Source of the DNA: Nansenia antarctica
Lineage: Eukaryota; Chordata; Actinopteri; Argentiniformes; Microstomatidae
Direction: 5' to 3'
Assembly: GCA_963989245.1 (NCBI GenBank)
Contig: OZ022346.1
Span: 45,482,058-45,546,057, forward strand
DNA: 64,000 nucleotides
This document shows, piece after piece, positions 38,508 through 48,800 of the stretch. The notes under the pieces are model-generated. The model worked only from the letters and a program-made list of their open reading frames with translations, was not told the origin of the DNA and made no database searches. The position numbers were made by a program, and so were the translations under genes. The first letter of the stretch is position 1, and the number at the start of each line of letters is the position of its first letter.

Positions 38508-39432
38508 CCCCTGGTGACTCCTCGATGGGGACCCCCTGGCATACCCTGTACCTCTCCAGGTCCAGGAGTAGGGTCACCACGTGGGTCACACAGTTCAGAC
38601 GGGGCGGGTGGAGTTCATAGAGCGGGTGAGTGAGGAGCAGAGGCTGTCCCTGCACAGTGACCTGATAGTAAAAGCCCGGGTCGATGTGCAGGATCGTGTC
38701 CGTCATGGCAGACAGCTTGGAGCACTGGAGCAGCTGTAGCCGCGGGCCCTCCACCATGATGGCGAACCAGAGGATGGGGAGAGCTGACGTCCTCAGGTTC
38801 TCTAACAGCTGCAGCAGCCCTTGGTCCTGGTCCGTCCTGGTGGCGCTCGCCGTGCTGTCGGCCAGACTGAAGATCTGAGTGATCTGGGAGATGTTGACCA
38901 GTACGTTGGTGTTCTGCATGTTGGCCACCCTGATCAGGCCCTGCTGGATGATCCTCTGGCCCTGGACGTTGGGTACGGAGGCCCGGGGGGCCAGCAGCTG
39001 GGGGGGGGGCCCGGAGCCAGAGTGCTGCTGCTGCTGCTGTTGGTGCTGCTGACGAAAGCTCTGGATCTGCTGGGGAGACACGGCGATGGGCTGCGCCCCT
39101 CTGACCAGGGGTGGCATGACGATCTGGGGGTTCTTATTGGACGGGATGTGCTGGCCGCCGCGCACCAACGGAGGGGGAATGACTGTGCCTGAGCTTCTGC
39201 CTGATGACACCTGGAGAGGTCCTTTGCCGGAGGTGATGCTGCCTCTGACCAGAGGAGGGGGCGTGGCCACGGAGCCTGTCGTCATAGGTGTGCCCTCATC
39301 CTCCACGTCCGGCTTTCTAGAGTGCGCGTCTACTTCCTGGTCCACGGCTAGTCTCCCTCCGTCCCCTCCATTCAGTCTGCCCTCGGCTGATGCACTCTCA
39401 TATCTCACAAGAGGATCAGCCTTTCTGAACAC
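38500..39432 (-). pseudogene. Chimeric ORF: gatad2a-like segment fused to an unrecognised tail
   Basis: An uninterrupted 310-codon minus-strand ORF. Residues about 60-180 match the conserved block of p66-alpha (GATAD2A, NuRD subunit): repeated (I/T)PPPLVRGG and MPPLVRGAQ, a Q-rich run, LLAPRASVPNVQGQRIIQQG and LIRVANMQNTNVLVNI. After that the expected sequence stops and a different, unrecognised 130-residue tail follows (HIDPGFYYQVTVQGQPLLLT, LLLDLERYRVCQG). The GATA zinc finger and the N-terminal MBD2-binding helix are absent. There is no intron. Codons upstream (39508-39765) form an acidic stretch in another frame. This may be a captured or retroposed piece; whether it is expressed is unknown. 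Codon use and high GC contrast with the AT-rich surroundings. Confidence 0.6.
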
Positions 39433-39584
39433 AGTGTCTGTTGCTGGAGAAGCTGAATGGTTTCTGATACTGGGGATGCTCTCAGGAAGCCCATTCCTCT
39501 GTCGTCGTCATGAAAGCGTCGTACTATTGCTGGTCTGCTCAACGCCCCTGGCCCAGCGTCCTGTTCCCATGGAACGCTCATCCT

Positions 39585-39615
<31 letters not shown>

Positions 39616-40029
39616 AGTGTACTCCAAGTCAATCGGCACTGCTTTACTGCTTTTCCTTGAGGTTGTCTTGCGACCGTATGTATACTGAGGTTTTTGCCTG
39701 CCATCCTGCACCCCCCCCTCTTGGGTCCTAAACTCATCAGTCTGACCCAACTGAAAGGGCAACAAGTGTCTCTGTCAAACACATACATACACATAAGAGC
39801 GCCGTTGGAAACTTTGTTAGGAGGCTGTTCATGTAATTATTACACATGTTGGGCATTTCATGAATTCAAAGATACCATGAACATATCAATGTGGAGCAGC
39901 CAACATACAGGTTAAATAGAAAAGACAGCGGGTGAAACAAATTGACACTATCAATTTTCAAGATAAAAATATCTTCCTCGAACATGAAAAATAAATGCGT
40001 TGGTGCCTTTGACATGATAGGCTCAGAGT

Positions 40030-43000
40030 TCAAAGACAGTTAAAAAGAGAGGACAGGAAATTGAAGAGAGATGATCCTTGTATCAGTCCTGTCATCCATC
40101 CCCTCTCAGTGGCCTTGCTTGATGACCATATCAGACATGTCTGCCGTCCTGCAACCTCGGCTGGTTCCAGTCCTTCACTTCCCTCCGGAGCCAAGGATCA
40201 CCTCCAAGTTCCAACAGGATCCTATTTCTCGGTTCTTCACAGCACTGCTCGGAGGCTAAAGCGGCCAGGCCACAGTTGCCTGGCCGCAACACCGCCGCCA
40301 ACGCATGTCGGCTAGCCTGGCTAACGGCTAACAGTCAACACGTTCTGTATCCCGCCGACCGGCATGATGCTGAAATATTCCATCCCCCGCTTACTGGAGC
40401 TGAGAAATCACACAATTCCAGCGTGTGTTTCAGTTACCAAAAACCTTGGTCTTTTCCACCGCCCACGATATATCCATAGAAGCACCCGTCGTCAGTTTGT
40501 GTACTGTCAGACCGGTCACAACATACCATCCATCCGCTCAGCTGAGCGCTCCGTCGCATCTGTTCCACGTCATCAGACCACTGTCGCGTCTGGAGTTTGT
40601 AGCAACGGAATCACCGCGAGAGCACTACAACCCAAGCAGCAGCATGAAAAACGTGGAGTGGATTTTCGTGTTCTCATTCCACTACAGAGACTCACCACCT
40701 TACCAACAGTCAAAATAGACCTTTTTAACACCCAATCACTTACTCTTAAAGCACCACTCATAAATGAACATATTCTGGACAAGGGCTTAGACCTGATGTG
40801 TCTTAGTGAAACCTGGCACCAGCCTGAGGTTTATTCTAGCCTGAATATAGCCTGTCCACCTGGCTATAGCTATACTCAGAAAGCCAGCAGTACTGGTCGG
40901 GTGGGTGGCGGCTTTCATAAAAACGAGCTGGAAATAACACCCCTCCCCCTCCCCTCACCATCTTCATTTGGAATGGAATGGAATGGAATGGAATGGACTT
41001 TATTTGTCATTGCTACAGTACAGGTACCAAACAACGAAATTTAGGAGGGGAGGCTTTGCTGTTAAATGTAAACCACCTTTTTCCATGACATTATTACTCA
41101 TCTACCGGCCACCTAAACTTAAACCAAATTCAGTCTTCATCTCAGAAATACATGACCTTCTCACATCACTCTGCACTTCATCTTCCAATATCGTAGTTCT
41201 TGGTGACGCAAATATCCACGTTGACAATCCCTCCTGCCCCTTTGCTCGTGAATTCCTGCAACTCCTCGACTGCCTCAACCTCTCACAACATGTCCATGTC
41301 CCTACTCACAGGAAGGGCCACACACTGGACTTGGTCATCACTGACACCACCACCCCGGTCAGCAACCTAGTTGCCTACGAAATGGGAGTGTCCGACCACA
41401 AGGTCATTTCCATGGTTCTACCATTCCCTCCCTCCCATACCAAACCAAAACGCCAAATACACTTCAGAAATCTGAAATGCATAAACCCAGAAACCCTGAC
41501 TTCAGACCTCAATCATCTCTCCTCTGCCACCCATTCATCAGCTACTGAATCGGTGGCATTCTACAATACATCCCTGAGCAGCCTCCTGGACACCCATGCC
41601 CCACTACAAACTCGAACTGTTTCCTTTTCTCGTTCAGCTCCCTGGTTCACCAGCGAGCTTCGGAAAATGAAGGCGGCTGGGCGTGTCCTGGAGCGGCGGT
41701 TCATTGCCTCGGAACTTACAGTCCATAAAATGGCCTACAGGGATCATCAAAAGGCCTACTCTAAGTCCCTCAGGGAGGCGCAGGCAAACTTCTACTCAAA
41801 CATCATCAACAACAGTCCCGGCAACTCAAAGCAGCTTTTCTCAACAATAAATCACTTCCTGAAACCACAAATTCCCACAAACAAAACAACCACAACTGAA
41901 CAATGTAACAACTTCCTTTCGTTCTTCAGAACAAAAGTTGACACTATTCGCTCCTCCCTCTCTGCCACACCTACTCCATCTGCCCCGACTGCCAGCCCAC
42001 AGCCTGGGCCGCCCCAGCCTCTCCACTGCTTTTCCCCCACTACACAGCAAGAAGTCGAGAAAATCATCAGTCGCATGAAACCTTCCACCTGCACCCTGGA
42101 CCCCCTTCCCACAGCACTCGTCAAACTGAACATCCAAGCCATAAGCCCCTTGATCACCAAAACCATCAATCACTCCCTACTGTCTGGCCATGTCCCATCA
42201 GCTCTGAAAACAGCCATCATTACTCCCCTTCTTAAGAAACCGACCCTAGACCCGGATACCCTCGCAAACTACAGACCCATTTCTAACCTCCCGTTCCTCT
42301 CCAAGGTCCTGGAGAAAATAGTCGCCACCCAACTCCAACATCACCTCAGCAGCAATAACATTGCAGAAAAATTCCAGTCTGGTTTCCGCTCCGCCCATAG
42401 CACTGAAACAGCACTGGTCAGGGTGACAAACGACATTCTCATGGCAGCCGATGCCGGCTCTCCTTCTCTCCTCATCCTCCTGGACCTCACAGCCGCCTTT
42501 GACACCGTCGACCACACCATCCTCCTAGACCGCCTTCATTCCACTATCGGACTCTGCTACACTGTTCTGGACTGGTTCACATCCTATCTTTCCGAACGCA
42601 CCGAGTGCATCTCCTTGGGAGGTGCAAAGTCCCGGACCCAGCCTGTCACCTGTGGTGTCCCCCAAGGATCCGTACTCGGACCCACCCTCTTCACCCTGTA
42701 CATGTTACCCCTCGGCCGTGTCATCAGCAAGCATGGTATCCCCTACCATTGCTATGCTGACGACACACAACTCTACATTAAACTGGACCCAACCCCTCAG
42801 TCAACCTCATCTGCACTCACCATCTGCCTGGAGGAGATAAAGGCGTGGATGAGAGTTAACTTCCTTCAATTAAATAGCTGCAAAACAGAAGCCATCCTCA
42901 TCGGCACCCCTCACCAGGTTAAATCATCCCCCATAACAAGCATCACTTTCTCTGGACAGGTTATCCCTCTGTCATCCGTCGTCACCAACCTTGGTGTTCG

Positions 43001-43796
43001 AATGGACCCCCACCTCAACTACGAGGCCCACATTAAACACATATCCAAAACGTCATTCTTCCACCTTAGAAATATAGCAAAACTCCGCCCCACCCTGTCT
43101 TTGCCCGATGCCGAGAAGTTAGTCCATGCCTTTGTCTCCTCCAGGCTCGACTACTGCAACGCACTTCTCATCGGGATCCCTAGCAAGAGCCTTCAGAAGC
43201 TCCAGTACATTCAGAACAGCGCTGCTAGGATCCTGATGAGAGTGCGCAAATACGATCACATCACACCCATCCTCCACTCACTACACTGGCTTCCCATCTC
43301 CTCTCGGATCATTTACAAAATCTCACTGTTAACTCATCAATGCATTCACGGCAACGCACCCCCTTACCTCAAGGACCTGGTCAAATCCCACAGCCCCTCC
43401 ACTCGCACTCTCCGCTCATCAAATGCAAACCTCCTCAAACCCACCAAAACCCACCTCCGCTCCATGGGAGACCGGGCCTTCTGCTCCATCGCCCCCGAAC
43501 TGTGGAACGCCCTCCCTGCCCACCTGAGAGCACCACAGTCGGTCGACTCTTTTAAGAGCGGACTTAAGACTCATCTTTTTAACAAAGCGTTCCAGTAGCC
43601 AGATTTGTATTTATTTATTTTTTTCTTTAGTTTTATGCCACAGTGTCTTTTTAACCTTTCTGCTTTTGATGTTTTTAGTGATCTTTATTGTGTTGTGCTG
43701 TTTTTGTTTCTTTTATTGACTGTAGCACTTTGAGATTCTTGAAATGTAAAGTGCTTTATAAATAAAATCCATTATTATTATTATTATTATTATTAC
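40030..43796 (+). mobile_element. Nearly full-length L2-type LINE
   Basis: A 5' region of uncertain start (about 40030) leads into an endonuclease-like frame (40364-41044), then a long reverse-transcriptase frame to the stop at 43599. The 3' UTR ends AATAAAATCC then (ATT)n at 43769-43795. Order and motifs are those of fish L2/CR1-group elements with an apurinic-type endonuclease followed by RT. A short foreign insertion (about 40968-41055) breaks the frame. Confidence 0.88.
40364..43598 (+). pseudogene. LINE endonuclease/reverse transcriptase ORF with an interrupted endonuclease
   Basis: The first part encodes the endonuclease N-terminal region (DLFNTQSLTLKAPLINEHIL, LDLMCLSETWH). The second frame, in a different phase, runs 876 codons and encodes the rest of the endonuclease (VVLGDANIHVD, then HTLDLVITD, then MGVSDHKVI) and a complete RT with PISNLPFLSKVLEK, FQSGFRSAHSTETAL, ITLDLTAAFDTVDH-type motif A (here LLDLTAAFDTVDH), GVPQGSVLGPTLF and the catalytic CYADDTQLY. 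The C-terminus LFNKAFQ is typical. Between them GGAATGGAATGG repeats and a sequence ending ACAACGAAAT, like the 3' end of another retroelement, shift the frame. RT motifs are intact, so loss of activity seems recent. Confidence 0.85.
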
Positions 43797-44090
43797 AGGG
43801 GCTGGGCATGCGGTTGATAGACAGGGAGGAGAGGGGGCTCTTGCAGCTTGGGCCCTTGCAGCTGCAGCCTTATCTGGGTTCAACTCTCACTCCATTAGGA
43901 AAAACATCTCTCTCTCGTCCCAGCTCTGGCACACTTACAAAGTAGTTAAGAAGTAGTGTTTTAACATGTTTCCCTTCACACAAGATCTTTATTTGACAAA
44001 CTAACCGGGTGTTCAATTTGATGTTTTCACTTAAAACTCATCTCATATCCATGTACCAAAGATGATGAGTGATTAAAGCATCCCCAATAA
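43797..44090. other. No gene recognised
   Basis: Unique sequence between the LINE 3' end and the LTR-like segment; nothing coding is supported. Confidence 0.4.
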
Positions 44091-44094
44091 AGTA

Positions 44095-44450
44095 AACAAA
44101 TGGTAAGACCGGGAGTAGAGTAGAGTCCATTTTCCCTAGAGAAAGCTGAATGAGGAGGTCTTCATTCAGATGCCTTATGCTGGTGCCAGGATGGTGAGGA
44201 ACGTGTCAAGGACATCCTAAATACCATTTCATGATCACATATTGGGAAAAGGGCTGAATAGACACCATCTAGGCTCTATAAAAGGGCTGAAACAAACCAT
44301 GTTAGAACGGTACGGGCTGGGAATCCTCTTGTTCGGTCGTATGGTGTATTCCTTAGCTCCTCTGCTCACTGTTTGTGGCATTCTGTGAAGCGTGCAATAA
44401 ACTTTACTTCAACTACGGCCACCTGTGTCTTTCCTTGGTTTTTTCATTTT
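44095..44450 (+). repeat. LTR-like segment (candidate solo LTR)
   Basis: A TATA-like TCTATAAAAGGG at 44275-44286 is followed about 110 bp later by AATAAA at 44396-44401 and then a T/C-rich stretch, the order expected for U3-R-U5. No internal retroviral genes are in the window, and exact LTR ends or a target duplication could not be fixed. A non-viral promoter/polyadenylation pair is possible. Confidence 0.35.
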
Positions 44451-45078
44451 TTCCAAATCTTTCCTGGTAAATATATTAAATATTTTGAGTGGGACAAAAT
44501 TCAACAAAGGAAAATGTTTCACATCCCACAACATACATACATACATACATACAAATTCTGGGTGGGCCCTCATCTTTTGTGAAGTATATGATTGCTATAC
44601 CTCAGAAGATATGTGAACACATTACTCAAATACAAACACTTCAAAATACTGTCTTTTTGATCATGAAAGGGAACCATTGGTATTAACTATGAATCCAATA
44701 TGATATTGGTTTAGGAAGTAATATTGGAATTACAATTCACTGAAACAGTTTCAAACACAGTAACGTTTTTTTAATGATTTATTATTTTATTCTGCAATTT
44801 GACGACAGACACCTCTTTGGGGGTATATTAATTGAGTGAAGAATGAATCCATATAACACCAATTAGTCAGGGTGAATCTAATATCTAAATAGTTTGTGTT
44901 GTCGCTCTGTGCCCTTCACAGAGACAGAAAGCTGCATCCTTCATCTCCATCTCAAGTCTTCGTGCTGAAAAGGTCAAACACATCACAGGGGCATGTTACT
45001 GAATTGGTTCAATTGATTTAGCATCTAACCAGGAGCGCAAATAATGATATTGTTCAAAGACATGATAGTGTATCATAT

Positions 45079-45329
45079 CGTGACGTTAGAATTATAAGGT
45101 TCTATCTCCATTTTTGTCAAAATTAGAGTTTTTTTTACATAATCTGATCCATTAGGTGTTTATTAATGCCTGTGTGGTGTTATTTTTTAAATGTTGACAT
45201 TTTTTTGTTAGTAATTAATAAAATACAAAGGTTCCATCTCACAAAACATAATGGAATTTAAAAACTTTGACGCTCAATATCTCTAAACTACCCTAAACGG
45301 AGATAGAACCTTATAATTCTAAGGTCACA
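45079..45329. mobile_element. MITE with 4-bp target duplication (ATAT), copy C only
   Basis: A 251-bp element with inverted ends reading CGTGACGTTAGAATTATAAG and TGTGACCTTAGAATTATAAG. ATAT lies at both 45075-45078 and 45330-45333. Copy D has the empty site TATCATATTACAG near 61302, and A and B are also unoccupied. Same family as 12912-13143. Confidence 0.88.
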
Positions 45330-45838
45330 ATATTACAGTTCAAGTAGTATAAGTATAGGATATGTACAGTTATGAAATGATAAGTATAGTATGATATGTA
45401 CAGTAGATAGTAGCTATATACAACAGGTGGATAACAATAAGCTATGTACAGTTGTGGTATGCGGGCGATAGGTATAGTCCATATATGTAGATGTATAATT
45501 AGAGACTAATAATTATGAAAAATGAGGTATACAAAAACATGCTAATATGTGTAATAATATGGCATGTGCAAAAATATGTGCAACGGCTAAATTGAGTGTC
45601 CACAGTGACCAGGGGTATGTGCAAACATCATGACATCATGATATGACATCATGATATGGGAGGCTCTGCTTGCTCCTTATCTATAAGTCACACATAGAAC
45701 TACTGGTTGACTTGAATGAGGTAATAATAGCCAAATAATGTGTGTTGACTTTTTGAATGAGGTGTGTTCAAGTTATCATGACTGCTACATAGCATGACGC
45801 AGGACTCACCTCCCTGTACAGTGCTGCTCTCTTCTGGT

Positions 45839-48800
45839 TCATGGTGAAAATACGATGGGAAGTGTGACTGCAAACAGAATCAGTGCTGAAGTCTGTTTGG
45901 CCATGGATCCTGCTGATGGCCATGGATTTACAGTAGTGCCATCGACTGTGAGTACAAAATAACACAAGAAACAAGACGTTAGGACAGGCATTAGGCCCAT
46001 ATATACCACAGCATTATGAATACATAATGGCAATAAACACCAACTAAAGACTTGTGTTGTGTTAACCCTTTAGATCATGGGAGATTCTACTCTACCTTCC
46101 TCCCACATGGTCTTGGTGACCACAGTTGCTGTCATTGAGATTGAACAAACATGCAACACTTACGTAGGACATTTAAAGCGTAATAACCTAACTGTTGACG
46201 TCTGAAAATGTTAATGCATGCCCGTAGACGGCTAGGCCAGCTAGAAGGCTACAGCGTGTCAAACAATACGCCCAACATGGCAACGATTGGTTAAAGAATA
46301 TGACAATCAACAACATCCACCCCATTTGCTTCAGCAGCAAAGGGAGTTCACTAGAAATTCTCAAGGCCTCAATGGCAGATTTTTCACCCAGACAGCACAG
46401 GATCTGACAGGAAAATCTGATTGGATAAAAGCTCATTTATATGAGCTGCACTGGAAGCAGCACAACCGAGGGAGAGAGTATGCAATTATATTAATAGACT
46501 CATGGGAGCGAACTTTGTAATATACATGTAGCATTAATGAAAATATACATCAAATTATTAAAAAAGCCCGCCTCTGTCTCTATGTCAGTAACCTACATGT
46601 CAGGATCTTGGTTGCCGAGGCATAGAGGCCTGACACAGTGTTGGTAGCCTTGCAGGTCAGGGTCTTGTTGGAGGTGGGGAAATCTTCGGAATCTACGGAA
46701 ATCACTTTCCCCGGTCCAAAACTAAAATAGCCACTCCACCAGGTGTAGTTGCAGGAGGGACGGCAGTCAGCGTCGCACTGGAAGCTGTATGGCTCCTCTG
46801 GGGTCATCAGGTCTGTGATTGTTACGTTGGCTGGTCCAGCTAAAATGAGACACAAGTCCACAATCATCAACTTAAGAATACCGACTTTGCCAACTTCACA
46901 TGAAGCAAAGTCTAAATATCAACATACAAAACATTTGAGAATTTGACAATTTTGGTCAGAGCTATGGTCAGAAAATCACAAAGTTTTATATATATATATG
47001 TTACGGTACATGTGGGAATACGGTACATGTGGGAAAATTAGGGTTAGGGTTAGGTGCTACGTCGATTTGGTACATGCTGGCATGTCTAACCCTAACCCTA
47101 ATCCTAACCCTAACCCTAACCCTAACCTTAACCGTAGCACCCTAGCACCTAACCCTAACCCTAGTTTTCCCACATGTACCGTGTTCCCACATGTACCGTA
47201 ACATATATATATATAAAACCAGAGTCCTCTTGATACTGCATATCACTTTATCAGGTGTCACCAAAACCAACAAACAACCCACCTAGAACCTGTAGTGTCT
47301 TTCTTACTGTGACATTCCCATAGGTATTGTGTGCAGTGCATGTCACGGTCAAGGACTCCACCAAGGAGGGAACAGAGAATGCCAGCTCGTTGCCCTGCTC
47401 ACTCTGCCCATTCAGGCTCATGGTGTAGTTACACGAGGGAGAGCAGACAGCAGTACACCATACGCTGCCTGGCCCTCCCACCGTCACATAGTCAGGTCCG
47501 ACGATGGTTACTTCTGAGGGGCCGTCTGAACATAGCAAAGCATAATTAGACCACAGATCAATGTTAGAAGGCTTTTAGGACAAACCAAAAAGCCCGCTTC
47601 TGTCACTAAGTCAGTAACCTACATGTCACAGTCATGGTTGCCGTGGCATAGAGGCCTGACACACTGTTGATGGCCTTGCAGGTCAGGATGTTATTGAAGA
47701 AGAACTGTTCGGAGATTACGGCAATCCTGTTCCCCGATCCAAACACCAAATAGCCCCCAACATCCCAGGTGTAGTTACAGGAGGGACGGCAGTCAGCGTA
47801 GCACTCGAAGCTGTTTGGGGTCATTGGGGTCATCAGCTCAGAGCCTGTGATGCTTACGTTCGCTGGTCCAGCTAAAATGAGAAACAAATCCACATGTACC
47901 ATGTATATTTTGACAGCTCTACCATGGGTACTTTTATTTTGATAGTAAACCAATTTATGTTGTTATTGGAATTCAGGGAATTTAAAAATGACAGTTACAA
48001 ACGACAGTTACTAATGACAGCTCGAGATGAGTCAGTGTCACCATGATTAAATAAGACAGAAGATGTAGTATTTGTTAAAGGCTAGAAGTATGTTCACACT
48101 GTAGAATGATACGTACATTATTTCAGTTATTATTGAGCATCATTCGATGAGCAGCAGCAGAAACTCTGTGTCAGAGACCAAGCTAGCTAGAAAGAGTTGT
48201 TCATTTAAATAATACCATGTCATTCTTCCTTCTTCATTTTCCTAGCTCCTTCGATAAGCGGAGCGAGGTATGTTAAGTGGTGGAAATGTATTTAAGTGTT
48301 TCATGTATTTAAGTGTTTCATGTATTTAAGTGTTTCATGTATTTGTATGTACGGTGTAACCTAAAGTGTGCCTTTCCATGTATATTTGTGAAGCTATGAA
48401 GTAACCATATTGCGATTGTGCTTAAAAGCACTCAGCAGAGACACTCCGAGTTCGTTTACTAATGAAAATATCGAGGACAGCTACATGCTGCATATATAGA
48501 GATGCTGCATATCACTTTATCAGGTGTCACCAAAACCAACAAACAACCCACCTAGAACCTGTAGTGTCTTTCTTACTGTGACATTCCCATAGGTATTGTG
48601 TGCAGTGCATGTCACGGTCAAGGACTCCACCAAGGGGGGAACAGAGAATGCCAGTTCGTTGCCCTGCTCACTCTGCCCATCCAGGCTCATGGTGTAGTTA
48701 CACGAGGGAGAGCAGACAGCAGTACACCCTACGCTGCCTGGCACTCCCACCGTCACATAGTCAGGTCCGACAAAGGTTACTTCTGAGGGGCCGTCTGAAC

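Noticed and set aside
46988..47210. True chromosome end or assembly join at the telomere repeats
   Set aside because: Repeats face both ways in a palindrome, and unique unit sequence continues on both sides in register with copies A and B.
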